Positions 16,221-26,140 of a stretch of 64,000 bases of DNA are shown in pieces. The notes beneath the pieces were generated by a model. It was not told the origin of the DNA. It did no database searches and was given only the letters and a program-made list of their open reading frames with translations. How positions within the stretch are numbered: position 1 is the stretch's first letter; each line of letters starts with the position of its first letter. The translations under genes and the position numbers were made by a program. This DNA comes from Gaetbulibacter sp. S0825 (GTDB lineage: Bacteria > Bacteroidota > Bacteroidia > Flavobacteriales > Flavobacteriaceae), in NCBI RefSeq assembly GCF_011777505.1, contig NZ_JAATJT010000001.1, forward strand, positions 1,240,001 through 1,304,000. The letters run 5' to 3'.

Positions 16221-19200
16221 TTAGAATTTAATTTGAACAGACATTGAGTATGACGATTGGTTAGGGTAAACACCATAATCAACGCTGTAGTACTGTTGTG
16301 TACCACCATCATAATTCGCAATCTCAGGATCCCATCCTAAGTAATCAGAGAAAGTTAATAAGTTTCTACCAATTAAACTCACTTTAAGTGAAGTTAAGAA
16401 AGGAATTTGCTTGTTATCAAATGTATAAGAAACTGAAGCTTCTTTTAACTTTACAAAGCTACCATCTTCAACCCAAAAGGCATTGTTTTGGTTCACATCG
16501 TATAAAGATCCATAATAAACTCTAGTTTTCTTTTCAGAATCTGGCTTACCTGCTTGATCTACAATAGCGTTTCTTTCACTAATAGTTGTCCATTGTCCGT
16601 TGGCGTTATAAATATCACCACCTTGTTTCCAATCCCAAAGCATATAGAAATCTAACTTTTTATAGCTAAAGTTAGATACAATACCTACGTTAAAGTCTGC
16701 ATTTTGGTTACCAATTTTTTCAAAAACAGGAGTTCCATTCGCATCCACTTCAATAATACCTGCTTCACCAGTAGTACCAATTTGAGATGTTTCAACAACA
16801 ACACCGTCGCTGTTTACACTGTAATCTCCAATAGACATTCCTGAAGGTAGTTGATTAGCCATAGTCGCTAAGTCTGTAACAAAACGTCTACCGTACATAG
16901 AACCATACTCTATGCCTTCTCTTAATAAGAATAAGCCATTAACACCCACTTGTTGTTCAGGAGCATTTAACTTAGTAATTTTAGAATCAACTGTTGTAAA
17001 GTTAACACCTAAGTTCCATTTTACATTTGGTGTGTCTAGTATTTGAGAATTTAAAGACACTTCAATCGTGTTAGACTCTAAATCACCAACGTTTTGCCAT
17101 TGTCTGTTTTTTCCAGCATTCGCAGGAGCAAATAAACTAACAAGCATAAACTGATCTGAAGATACTTGGTTAGAGTATGCAGCTTCTAAAGTAAATCTAT
17201 CTAAGAAAGATGCATTTAAACCAAATTCACTTTCAGTTGTTAATGAAGGTTTTAAATCTGGATTTCCTTTAATTCTGTTTGTAGATAATGAACCTCCCCC
17301 AAGAGCAGTTTGTTCATATTGCCAAGAGAACCCTGGACGTTGTCCTGAAGTACCTCTTGCAAAGTTTAACTTTAATTCTTGAACACCTGGAATTTCTATA
17401 TCTTGAGTAACTCTATAGGCTCCAGAGACTCTGTAGTAGTTGTTCCATCTTTCATTAGCTCCAAATAAAGAAGAACCATCACGTCTAAATAAAGCATCAA
17501 CAATATAACGATCTTTATATACTAAACCACCAATTACAAACATGTTTTGTGCTCTTTCAGCATTTTGATTAGAAGAAGCAGAAATATCTGCATTTGCAAA
17601 GTTATCTAATGTTGGTAAACCTCTAAATAAATAGTTTTGACCAGAAGCAGACACTTGCTCATAAGCTCTATCTTCAATTAAGTAACTTAGCTTACCTTTT
17701 ACTTCAAGGTCACCAAAAACCTCAGAATAGTTTATTGTCGCTTGTGCTTTTTGAGATAACTCAAAAGAACTGTTTTTATTCATAGAACCTTCACTGTAAC
17801 CAAATCCAAGAGGGTCTCCAGTTGTTGTATATGTTTCGTATTTGTTATGTCTAGTAAAACGATAGTTATTGCTTTCAAAAGCATACTCCAATTCAGCAGT
17901 AACAGCATCTGTTAATCTTAAGTTTAAATTATAAGATCCTAAGAAACGTTGTTGCTTAGCTTTTGCATCTCTAGCATATAAATCATATAATGGATTGCTA
18001 ATTTCAGATTCCCATGGATCTGGCTTATACCAATAAGGTTGTCCATCTGGGTTCTCAACAAATAGTTGCGCATCTGGCGCTAGTCTTGCAATAGTTCTAT
18101 AAATATCAGCTCCACCACCTGGAGAGTTATCATTTAATTTTATAAAAGAGTTACTCGTTGTAAATTTAATCCAGTCATTAAAATAATAATCGGCATTTAA
18201 ACGTAAACCATTTCTAGTATATCCATCTGTTTCTTCAAGAACACCTTCTGCTTCTGTATTTTCAGAAGAGAAGAATACACGAGACTTATCATTACCACTA
18301 GAAATAGAAGCATAGTTAGTTGTGTTAATACCATTTTTAAAGAATGCGTCTTGGAAATTGTTGTATACACCATAAGGGTTGTCAGAATAACCATCGGCAG
18401 ATTCAATTCTACCACCAGTAACGGCGTTAACACCTGAAGCAGCCCATACACCTTGGTAACCAGCTGGATAAGTTACACCTTCATATTTTGTGTACTGTCC
18501 TTTAAATTGTTCCCAATCTGAAGCAAGCTCGTAACCATGAGATTGGTTAGTTTCAATGTAGTTATTGATTTTAGAGAATCCAACTTCTGACCTAAGAGTA
18601 ATCTCAGATTTACCAAGTTTACCTCTTTTTGAAGTAATAGATATAACTCCATTACCAGCTCTTGATCCATATAAAGAAGAAGCAGAAGCACCTTTTACAA
18701 TTTCGAAAGATGCAATATCATCAACATTAATATCACCAAGACCGCCTTCAACAAATACACCATCTAATAATACTAATGGTGCTTGAGAGCCATAAAAATT
18801 AGCTGCACCTCTTAAAAGTAGTGTAGCTCCTTGACCAGGACGTCCTAAATTTGTTACGGAAACACCAGCAACTTTTCCTTGAAGAGCACTAGCTGCAGAA
18901 CCTGCAGGTACTTTTTCAATTTGCTCAGTACTAACTTTTGCTACTGTAACGGATAGCTTTTTTCTTGATGTAGCTCCTGCCACACCAGTTACTACAACCT
19001 CATCCAATTGAGCAGCATCTTCTTCCATAGTAACATCAATTGTATTTGCAGCACCAACAGTTTGCTCAACAGTTTTTAACCCTACATAGGTAAAAACCAA
19101 TACATCCCCAACATTGGCAGTAATGTTATACTTACCATCAAAATCAGTTTGAGTACCATTAGTTGTGTTTTTTACAATAATGTTAACTCCAGGAAGAGGC

Positions 19201-19310
19201 ATTCCAGATTGATCTGAAATTGTTCCCGAAATTGTTTTTCCTTGTGCAAAGGTAAATTGCACAACAAACGCCAGTAATAGCGTTAAAATTCCACTAAACT
19301 TTGTTTTCAT
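16221..19310 (-). CDS. SusC/RagA-type TonB-dependent outer-membrane transporter
   Basis: This 1029-residue protein imports bulky substrates across the outer membrane, powered by TonB and capped by SusD. Order: signal peptide (residues 1-22), a CarboxypepD_reg-like beta-sandwich (about 25-100, GKTISGTISDQSGMPLPGV), the TonB box region with LDEVVVTG, the plug (about 115-225, LVLLDGVFVEGGLGDINVDDI and GASASSLYGSRAGNGVISI), and a 22-strand barrel ending SSYSMSVQIKF. The first 110 residues and the 5' leader are nearly identical to the other susC at 20985-24149. It is the first gene of a two-gene operon with a putative promoter at 19339-19370. Confidence 0.94.
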   Translation of the reverse strand: MKTKFSGILTLLLAFVVQFTFAQGKTISGTISDQSGMPLPGVNIIVKNTTNGTQTDFDGKYNITANVGDVLVFTYVGLKTVEQTVGAANTIDVTMEEDAAQLDEVVVTGVAGATSRKKLSVTVAKVSTEQIEKVPAGSAASALQGKVAGVSVTNLGRPGQGATLLLRGAANFYGSQAPLVLLDGVFVEGGLGDINVDDIASFEIVKGASASSLYGSRAGNGVISITSKRGKLGKSEITLRSEVGFSKINNYIETNQSHGYELASDWEQFKGQYTKYEGVTYPAGYQGVWAASGVNAVTGGRIESADGYSDNPYGVYNNFQDAFFKNGINTTNYASISSGNDKSRVFFSSENTEAEGVLEETDGYTRNGLRLNADYYFNDWIKFTTSNSFIKLNDNSPGGGADIYRTIARLAPDAQLFVENPDGQPYWYKPDPWESEISNPLYDLYARDAKAKQQRFLGSYNLNLRLTDAVTAELEYAFESNNYRFTRHNKYETYTTTGDPLGFGYSEGSMNKNSSFELSQKAQATINYSEVFGDLEVKGKLSYLIEDRAYEQVSASGQNYLFRGLPTLDNFANADISASSNQNAERAQNMFVIGGLVYKDRYIVDALFRRDGSSLFGANERWNNYYRVSGAYRVTQDIEIPGVQELKLNFARGTSGQRPGFSWQYEQTALGGGSLSTNRIKGNPDLKPSLTTESEFGLNASFLDRFTLEAAYSNQVSSDQFMLVSLFAPANAGKNRQWQNVGDLESNTIEVSLNSQILDTPNVKWNLGVNFTTVDSKITKLNAPEQQVGVNGLFLLREGIEYGSMYGRRFVTDLATMANQLPSGMSIGDYSVNSDGVVVETSQIGTTGEAGIIEVDANGTPVFEKIGNQNADFNVGIVSNFSYKKLDFYMLWDWKQGGDIYNANGQWTTISERNAIVDQAGKPDSEKKTRVYYGSLYDVNQNNAFWVEDGSFVKLKEASVSYTFDNKQIPFLTSLKVSLIGRNLLTFSDYLGWDPEIANYDGGTQQYYSVDYGVYPNQSSYSMSVQIKF

Positions 19311-19338
19311 TTTATATTTTATTTGAATTAGTCTGTGC

Positions 19339-19370
19339 CAAAAATCATAATAAAAAGTTAAAAAAGCAAT
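19339..19370 (-). promoter_or_regulatory. putative promoter of the susC gene at 16221-19310
   Basis: Reading leftwards, ATTG (19370-19367), a 20-base spacer, then GATTTTTG (19346-19339) resembles the Bacteroidota consensus of TTTG-19-TAnnTTTG, with one mismatch in each box. It ends 28 bases before the susC ATG. The same two boxes with the same 20-base spacing precede the other susC gene, which is the main support. Confidence 0.5.
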
Positions 19371-19455
19371 TATTATTTAGGTTATTTTAACTTTTTAACT
19401 TTAAATGCCATAAACTAGAGGCTGTTTTTTTGACATATCTTGTGGAAATTTTAAG

Positions 19456-19495
19456 CAAAAAAGAAAAGGCTCAACATAACTTGTTGAGCCTTTTT
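19456..19495 (-). terminator. rho-independent terminator of the second susC-susD operon
   Basis: AAAAGGCTCAAC at 19464-19475 and GTTGAGCCTTTT at 19483-19494 form a 12-bp stem with a 7-base loop. Leftwards it is followed by a TTTTCTTTTTT run. It lies 25 bases after the susD stop at 19520 and separates this operon from the next promoter. Confidence 0.88.
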
Positions 19496-19519
19496 ATATA
19501 AAACAAAGTTTTTAATAAA

Positions 19520-20971
19520 CTAGTTTACATCCCACCATAATTTTGTATGTAAATTATCTGGTCCTTGTGCAGCTACCATAGTATCATAATTAGCTTTATT
19601 GTTACTTTCAATAGCAGCATCATATGCATCTCTAACAGGGATCCTTGGATCACTAGCAAAAGGAGAAGGCGTAAGTGCTGGAAGATCTAAACGTCTCCAT
19701 TCAGCCCAAGCTTCAGGTCCTTGTAAATATAAAGATACCCACTTTTCGTAAGCTATTTCCGCAATTCCAGCATAAGGATGAGCAGCAATGTATGCAGCTG
19801 CTTCAGTAGTATCTACGCCCCAATAGTCCATTGAAGCTTGAATACCTAAAGCATAATGTGCAGCCGCAGTACCACCACCAACATTCCATCCTTTCATTGC
19901 AGCTTCAGCCATCTTGAAATGTGTCTCAGAAGCTGAAAATAACAATGAAGGGTATTGCTTTTCATAAATAATATCACTAGTGATGAAAGAGTAAGATGGT
20001 ACGTTACCATTTACAGCTCCGTTAGGTGCTCCAACATAACCTGCATCTATACCTCCTGGGAAGTTAGGTGAAGGATGCACGCTATCTCTTGCCTCTTCAG
20101 CATATTTAAACATTCTTGGGTCTAAATTTGCTCTCTGCTCTTCAATCATTGTTACAGATAAAATGTAATCTTCACGTGTTTGGAAGTTATCCTCCCAAGG
20201 ACTATCACTTGTTTCATCCGAACCATAGTTGAACTCAATGTTATCAGCATTATCTGTTACTAACATTCCAGAAGCAACAGCTTGTTCAAATTTAGATTGT
20301 GCTAATGTTGGGTTAACATCAGAAATTCTCATTGCCATTTGCGCTTTAAGGTTATTTCCAAAAGCAGCCCATCTATCCATATCTCCTCCAAATAACACAT
20401 CACCTTGAGGTGAAGCAGTACCAGCATCTAACATTGCTAAAGCAGCATCTACTTCGGCAAACATAAAGTTATAAATGCTTTCTTGAGAATCAAAAGCTGG
20501 TTGAGGGCTTTCAACTCCTTTAAATGCTTCCGTCCAAGGTAAATAACCCCATCTGTCAGTCATGTACTGTAAATAATACGCTCTTAATATTTTAGCTAGA
20601 GCTATTTGATTTTCATTTGAACCAAAAGCTAATGCACCAGCTGCTGTAGCAGGATCTTCATTAAGCTTAATGATTTCATTAAGATTTTGCATTGGTCCTG
20701 TATACCAACCATTATAACTAGCAGTTAAAGTTTCGTAACGAGACGACCCTGGATACTGTCCTTGTGTTATATGTTGCATATACAAAATTGCTTTCTCATC
20801 TACAGCAATTGATGGTATAGATGCTTGAGCAGAAGTAAGCAACTGTGAAGTCACAGGTGCTGTAGGGCCACTCGGATTGTCATTTGTATTTCCATAATCA
20901 ATAGTTTCACATGAACTAAAGAACATGGTAACGCATATTAATAATGCTATGTTTTTAATTATATTCTTCAT
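19520..20971 (-). CDS. SusD/RagB family nutrient-binding outer-membrane lipoprotein (SusD-like_2 type)
   Basis: This 483-residue lipoprotein has a type II signal peptide ending at Cys21 (FFSSC), followed by ETIDYGNTNDNPSGPTAP. The NPSGPTAPVTSQLLTSAQAS motif and the later MTDRWGYLPWTEAFKGVE are typical of the SusD-like_2 subgroup, and the C-terminus has AYEKWVSLYLQGPEAWAEWRRLDLP. It binds substrate at the cell surface for the SusC partner encoded 13 bases upstream. No hairpin separates it from its susC. The substrate is unknown. Confidence 0.9.
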   Translation of the reverse strand: MKNIIKNIALLICVTMFFSSCETIDYGNTNDNPSGPTAPVTSQLLTSAQASIPSIAVDEKAILYMQHITQGQYPGSSRYETLTASYNGWYTGPMQNLNEIIKLNEDPATAAGALAFGSNENQIALAKILRAYYLQYMTDRWGYLPWTEAFKGVESPQPAFDSQESIYNFMFAEVDAALAMLDAGTASPQGDVLFGGDMDRWAAFGNNLKAQMAMRISDVNPTLAQSKFEQAVASGMLVTDNADNIEFNYGSDETSDSPWEDNFQTREDYILSVTMIEEQRANLDPRMFKYAEEARDSVHPSPNFPGGIDAGYVGAPNGAVNGNVPSYSFITSDIIYEKQYPSLLFSASETHFKMAEAAMKGWNVGGGTAAAHYALGIQASMDYWGVDTTEAAAYIAAHPYAGIAEIAYEKWVSLYLQGPEAWAEWRRLDLPALTPSPFASDPRIPVRDAYDAAIESNNKANYDTMVAAQGPDNLHTKLWWDVN

Positions 20972-20984
20972 TTTTCTTAGTTTT

Positions 20985-23900
20985 TTAGAATGTTAGTCTT
21001 AAGTTAACTCCCATAGATCTTGTTTGAGGAAGGGTACCAGCTTCTGCCCAGTTTATTCCACCTCTTCTTTCAAGCTCTGAAGGATCTACCCAATTAAGTT
21101 CAGAATCAATTAACCAAACGTTATTTGCAAAGAAACCTATAGATGCACCAGATAAGCTAAACTTGCTTACAAAATCTTTATCGAAGTTGTAATTTAATTT
21201 AACACTTCTTAATTTGATGTAAGAAGCATCATGTAAGTTGTTTTCATATATATTACCTAAGTTACCTAGGTTATATAAATCTTGTGCTTCAACATAAGCG
21301 TCAACAACAGTACCATCAGAAGTTGGTTGTCCATTTGCATCAGTACCAGTTTCTAACACACCAACAATATGTACACCACCACCAGAAGCTACAGGATCTC
21401 TTTTAGGATTTCCTTTGTCGTTAAGTCCAGCTGTTTTTGCTGATAAACCTGAGTGATCCATATATCTTTCAGTTCTTGAGTAATACTTACCACCTTTTTG
21501 GAAGTCAAATCCTAAACTTAAATCCCAATTTTTATAAGTCATGTTAGATGTTAAACCTCCAGTAAAATCTGGTAAAACATTTCCTAAATTTTTGTTTGTT
21601 TCACGGCTATAGAAATAACGACCACCTGAAGCAGCACGATACATAATCTCTCCGTTATCACCATGAGCAAACCCTCTACCTATTAAAGTACCCCATTCTT
21701 TGCCAACAATTTCTTGAAGTCTCATGTTAGATGTGTAAGTACTTAAATCTCTAGAATCAATACCTGGGTATAAAGCGTCAACAAATCTATTAAGCGTAGC
21801 AAAGTTTACACCTAGCTCCCAAGTAAAGTTGTCGTTTCTAACTACATCACCTAATAATGCAACCTCAAAACCAGAAGATGTTTGCTTACCACTATTAATA
21901 TTAGTATTAGTGTAACCAGTTGCACCATCTAAAGGAATGTTTATTGGAAGTTGATCATCTGTTCTATCCCAGTAAGATAAGTCTAAACCAATTTTACCAT
22001 TAAATAAACGGAATTCAGCACCAACTTCAAATTCTTTTCTTTCACCACCTTTTAGATCTGGATTTGGTTGCGTATTACTAATACCAAGTCTACCGCTTCC
22101 TTGATATAAAGAACCTACAGTGTAAACACCTTCAGTTAAATATGCTCCAGGGAAATAAGGCGCCTCAGAATAACCTACTCTTAGTTTTGCAAAACTAAAA
22201 ACATCACTTTTAGGTAAAACTTCGTGTGCTAAGAAACTTGCTGAAACTCCAAGAGTTTCAACTCTATTATTATCTGGATTTGCCGTTGAAGACCAGTCTA
22301 ATCTATACGACCCATCTAAGTATAAGAATTTTTTATAACTAACCGATGCCTTTGTGAAAAGACCATCATTCTTTTGAAGTCTCTTACCTCCACTTGCAGC
22401 TACAGGATCTAAAGAACCTGCTAAGTTATAAAAATCAGGAATTGTTAAATCACCAACTGTGTTAGCGTTTAAACTTCTAAAATCTCTGTGAATTTTTTCT
22501 ACACCCACATTGACATTATAATCGATGTCCCCGTTTAAGGCCACATTATTATAAGTCGCCATGGCGAAATAATCAATTCTTTCATTTCTACTATGACTTT
22601 CACTAAAGAAAGCTGGGTCTAATAAACTTTTAGTTGTACTTCTATCATCTGTGTTATAAGAGTTAAATGTCTTTCTTATTTCAGCCGTAATGTTGAAGTT
22701 GTCATTAAAGGTATAAGTACCTCCTGCTTTTCCAAAATAGGTATTCTTTCTATAGTTATAATCGTTTTCATAAGAATGGAAATAAGGCATATCCCAATAT
22801 AAAGGACGTGCATCTCTAGGGCCACGAATATTCCAAGATACTACTTGGCCATTACGCTCGTAACGCTTTAAACGATCAAAATCTAATTGTCTTTGCCACC
22901 ATTGGTTGAAGTTGGAACCTAAGTTAGCATATCCTTGATCAGGATTGTTAAGCATGTCTCTATCTTCAACATTTATATTTGCAAAAAACTCAAATTTATC
23001 TGATACATTGTAAGAGGCATTTAGTGCAAATCTAGTTGATTTATTACTAGAATTTGGAACAATACCATTTGCTTCTACATAAGTTACTGCAGTTCTAATA
23101 TTGAAATTATCTCCTGCTTTAGAAAATGATAACGTTGTATTATTAGTGTATGCATCTTCATAAAATGTATTGATGTCATTTTTTGAAGGAGACCAAGGTC
23201 TTAACTCTCCAAATTCTGGTGTTCCAGGAACCCAGCTATCCCAATGACGTACTAAAGTACCATCTAATTTTGGCCCCCAACTTTCATCTGCCCAAAAATC
23301 TGGGTAAGGCTGTCCATCAAAAGATGCCCAAGAAGCAGGGTCAGTTGCAGGGTTGTAAGTAAACGTATTGAATGTTTGGCTATAACCACCACCATATTCG
23401 TTTTGGTAATCTGGCAAGTTTGTTACTTGATTAATAGTAAAAGCTTGGTCAATTTGAAATTGAGCTACACCAGATTCTGCTGTTTTTGTTGTAATAACAA
23501 TTGCACCACTTCTTCCATCAGGACCATACAGAGCAGTTGCAGCACCAGACTTAAGCACAGAAATATCTGCAACGTTTTCTGGGTTGATGTCACTAATAGC
23601 GTAAACACGTACACCGTCAACTACATATAATAAATCTGTTTGACCTCTTAATCTAATACTTGAATTTCCAAAAGTTGTACTAGAATTACCAACTATTTGC
23701 ACACCAGCTACTTTACCAGCTAGGGCATCGGCAATATCAGTTTCTTTTGCTTTTACTAGTTCTTCACCTCCTACAGATTGCTGTGCATAACCAAGAGACT
23801 TCTTTTCTCTTTTAATACCTAAGGCAGTTACAACAACCTCATCTAACAACGCTGCATCTTCTTGCATTGTTACATTTATAGTATTAGACGATCCAACTGT

Positions 23901-24149
23901 TTGTTCAACAGTTTTAAGTCCTACATAGGTAAAAGAAAGAACATCACCAGTACTTGCATTAATGGTGTAATTACCATCAAAATCTGTTTGTGTTCCGTTA
24001 GTTGTACCTTTTACTAAAATGTTAACTCCAGGAAGAGGCATGCCAGATGCATCCGCAACCGTTCCCGAAATTGTTTTTTCTTGTGCAAAGGATATTTGCA
24101 CAACAAACGCTAATAGTAGCGTTAGAATTCCACTAAACTTTGTTTTCAT
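20985..24149 (-). CDS. SusC/RagA-type TonB-dependent outer-membrane transporter (second copy)
   Basis: This 1054-residue transporter has the same order of parts as its neighbour: signal peptide (1-22), regulatory beta-sandwich (about 25-100, EKTISGTVADASGMPLPGV), TonB-box region with LDEVVVTALGIKREKKSLGYA, plug with DLLYVVDGVRVYAISDINPENVADISVLKSGAA (about 165-215), then a barrel ending in MGVNLRLTF. After residue 110 it diverges strongly from the copy at 16221-19310, especially in the barrel, so the two transporters probably carry different substrates. It lies 119 bases after the Omp85-like gene and has its own candidate promoter. Confidence 0.94.
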   Translation of the reverse strand: MKTKFSGILTLLLAFVVQISFAQEKTISGTVADASGMPLPGVNILVKGTTNGTQTDFDGNYTINASTGDVLSFTYVGLKTVEQTVGSSNTINVTMQEDAALLDEVVVTALGIKREKKSLGYAQQSVGGEELVKAKETDIADALAGKVAGVQIVGNSSTTFGNSSIRLRGQTDLLYVVDGVRVYAISDINPENVADISVLKSGAATALYGPDGRSGAIVITTKTAESGVAQFQIDQAFTINQVTNLPDYQNEYGGGYSQTFNTFTYNPATDPASWASFDGQPYPDFWADESWGPKLDGTLVRHWDSWVPGTPEFGELRPWSPSKNDINTFYEDAYTNNTTLSFSKAGDNFNIRTAVTYVEANGIVPNSSNKSTRFALNASYNVSDKFEFFANINVEDRDMLNNPDQGYANLGSNFNQWWQRQLDFDRLKRYERNGQVVSWNIRGPRDARPLYWDMPYFHSYENDYNYRKNTYFGKAGGTYTFNDNFNITAEIRKTFNSYNTDDRSTTKSLLDPAFFSESHSRNERIDYFAMATYNNVALNGDIDYNVNVGVEKIHRDFRSLNANTVGDLTIPDFYNLAGSLDPVAASGGKRLQKNDGLFTKASVSYKKFLYLDGSYRLDWSSTANPDNNRVETLGVSASFLAHEVLPKSDVFSFAKLRVGYSEAPYFPGAYLTEGVYTVGSLYQGSGRLGISNTQPNPDLKGGERKEFEVGAEFRLFNGKIGLDLSYWDRTDDQLPINIPLDGATGYTNTNINSGKQTSSGFEVALLGDVVRNDNFTWELGVNFATLNRFVDALYPGIDSRDLSTYTSNMRLQEIVGKEWGTLIGRGFAHGDNGEIMYRAASGGRYFYSRETNKNLGNVLPDFTGGLTSNMTYKNWDLSLGFDFQKGGKYYSRTERYMDHSGLSAKTAGLNDKGNPKRDPVASGGGVHIVGVLETGTDANGQPTSDGTVVDAYVEAQDLYNLGNLGNIYENNLHDASYIKLRSVKLNYNFDKDFVSKFSLSGASIGFFANNVWLIDSELNWVDPSELERRGGINWAEAGTLPQTRSMGVNLRLTF

Positions 24150-24177
24150 TTTATAATTTATTTGAATTAGTCAAGTC

Positions 24178-24209
24178 CAAAAATCACAATAAAAAGTTAA
24201 TTAACCAAT
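24178..24209 (-). promoter_or_regulatory. putative promoter of the susC gene at 20985-24149
   Basis: Leftward reading gives ATTG (24209-24206), 20 bases, then GATTTTTG (24185-24178), ending 28 bases before the ATG. The spacing, both boxes and most of the leader are shared with the promoter of the other susC gene. Confidence 0.5.
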
Positions 24210-24268
24210 TATTATTTATTAAAATTTCAAAATTTGTTTGTAATTAATCAATAAAAAGGACGACTATA

Positions 24269-25969
24269 TTAGAATTTAGCATTTAAACTAAGGTGTATTT
24301 TTGAATTTGAAAACTCAAATTTTTGGTCTTTATGTTTTCCACTTGCGTAGTTGAGTCTTAATACTCCAGCCTTTGTAAGAACTCCTAATCCAAATCCAAA
24401 ACCGTAGAGTTTTTCGCTATAGTTTTCTAGGCTGTTGTTGAGATACGCAGCGTCTGTAATAGTATGAACGTAAACTGAAGGACTTAAGTTGTATCTGTAT
24501 TCTAAATTTAATAAGGCATATAATGTTGCTAAAAGACTGTTTTCTTCAAAACCTCTTATGCTGTTAATTCCCCCAAAACGTAACAGTTCATTTGTGAAAT
24601 AATCTTCTGATTGAATTCCTTGCGATTTAGCTCTAAAAAAAATGCTGTTTTTCATATTTAGATTAAAAATCTTGTAAGCGTTTACTTCATAATATGATTG
24701 GTTTGTTTTTTTACTATTATTTTTTCTGTTTCCAAAGCCTACTTTGGTGTCTAAATTAAAATTATTAGGAAATAGTATATTATTGTATTGTGGTTTAAAT
24801 ATTTGATACTGTAAATTGTAGAAGGTTGAATTATAATCCTCAACATTTAATAGAGAATTACCATCGATTAAATTGTTCGATTGTATTGATGTTAAACCAG
24901 TATACAATATTTGTTGATTGTTGATTTGATAGAATAAATTAGCCGACTGGCTGACCGTTGTAAATGTTGAGTCCTTTTTAAAAATCTCAAGGTCGAGTTC
25001 TGCACCTAAAGGTGAATTGAATATATAAGGTGCTTTTAGGTTTGCATTAAATGTTTTTTGCTCGCTTTCATCACTCTTGTAAATAACATTGATTGATTCT
25101 CCGTAGTTTAGGTTATTGTTAAGAGTTAAATCTAAATAGCCATCAAACTCCAATTTACTAGATGTTTCATTGGTGCCAAAACCTAGGAAGCCATCAAAAA
25201 TATTGCTTTTGCGTTTTTGTAAGTATAAATATACTGTAGATGAGTCTTTTGTAAACAAAATTTCTGGCTCTCTAGTTAAGCTTGTAAAAGGCAATGAATT
25301 TAGTATTTTAACTTTTTCTTTTAATGTGTTAATATTTAAAGTTTTTTCATGCTTTAGTTTTAGATAATGCTTTAAATAGGGTTTTGGAAAATTCTCATAA
25401 CCCTTAACGATAACCTTGTCAATAGTTCTTTCGCTATTAGATTCAATTACCAATTCAGAGCCAAGACTTTTGTTAGTGCTGCTCTTTTTTAAAAAATCTA
25501 ATTTTACCGTAGAAAATGGATAACCGTTTTCAATTAGATAAGCATTTATTTTTGTAAGAAGAGATGGGATAGTTTCTATTTTGGTTTCAAAGAAAGACTC
25601 ATTAGCATTTACTATTAGTGATTTTAAAAATTCAACAGAAATGGTATTTTTATCATAGTATATATATATGGTGTGATATTTTTCACCTAATCGTATTTTA
25701 CTGTAATATGTTGAGTCGTTTTCTTTTTTGGTCGAAACTATCTTATTTTCAATAAAGCCAATCTTCTGAAGGTTTTCTTTTAGGTTAATGATTTCTTCTT
25801 GTAATAGTTTGAAATTTGAAAACGATTTCTTGTATCCAATAGAATCTATGACTGTAGTTTCACTGACTGTATTTCCAGAAACAATTAAAGTAAGATTTTG
25901 CGACGACAAACCATTGATAAGGAATGTGCCATAAAGAGAGTATATAATAAGAATTTTAAAATTTTTCAA
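24269..25969 (-). CDS. Omp85-superfamily outer-membrane protein with POTRA domain
   Basis: The protein has 566 residues. A signal peptide (residues about 1-23) is followed by an alpha/beta N-terminal region with at least one clear POTRA-like domain (about 186-250, IDKVIVKGYENFPKPYLKHYLKLK). The C-terminal half is a beta barrel with the Omp85 signature GGINSIRGFEENSLLATLYALLNLEYRY and ends in a Phe, as outer-membrane barrels do. It is shorter than BamA (about 800) and more like TamA or a FhaC/ShlB-type protein. It may insert or secrete an outer-membrane component, perhaps for the SusC/D pairs downstream; that is inference. It is divergent from rpsL. Confidence 0.8.
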   Translation of the reverse strand: MKNFKILIIYSLYGTFLINGLSSQNLTLIVSGNTVSETTVIDSIGYKKSFSNFKLLQEEIINLKENLQKIGFIENKIVSTKKENDSTYYSKIRLGEKYHTIYIYYDKNTISVEFLKSLIVNANESFFETKIETIPSLLTKINAYLIENGYPFSTVKLDFLKKSSTNKSLGSELVIESNSERTIDKVIVKGYENFPKPYLKHYLKLKHEKTLNINTLKEKVKILNSLPFTSLTREPEILFTKDSSTVYLYLQKRKSNIFDGFLGFGTNETSSKLEFDGYLDLTLNNNLNYGESINVIYKSDESEQKTFNANLKAPYIFNSPLGAELDLEIFKKDSTFTTVSQSANLFYQINNQQILYTGLTSIQSNNLIDGNSLLNVEDYNSTFYNLQYQIFKPQYNNILFPNNFNLDTKVGFGNRKNNSKKTNQSYYEVNAYKIFNLNMKNSIFFRAKSQGIQSEDYFTNELLRFGGINSIRGFEENSLLATLYALLNLEYRYNLSPSVYVHTITDAAYLNNSLENYSEKLYGFGFGLGVLTKAGVLRLNYASGKHKDQKFEFSNSKIHLSLNAKF

Positions 25970-26065
25970 GGTTCAAATTTGAGTATAAAACTAACGGAAA
26001 TAAACATTAAATAATATTGAAGAAAAATTAATTTTTAATATAGAGTGAAAATTAATTATTTAAGA

Positions 26066-26096
26066 TTTGAATTATTCATATTAATTTCTACCTTTG
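26066..26096 (+). promoter_or_regulatory. consensus promoter of the str-S10-spc-alpha superoperon
   Basis: TTTG at 26066-26069, a spacer of exactly 19 bases, and TACCTTTG at 26089-26096 match the Bacteroidota housekeeping consensus TTTG-N19-TAnnTTTG. Transcription would begin near 26103. A small inverted repeat CCCTC/GAGGG at 26100-26115 then lies at the very 5' end of the transcript, about 40 bases before rpsL. Confidence 0.85.
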
Positions 26097-26140
26097 CAGC
26101 CCTCTAAAGTGAGGGTTAAATAAATATTATATAGAAATAT

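Noticed and set aside
18197-18786. Open frames in other phases inside susC
   Set aside because: They have low-complexity Leu/Gln-rich translations and lie inside a clear SusC gene.
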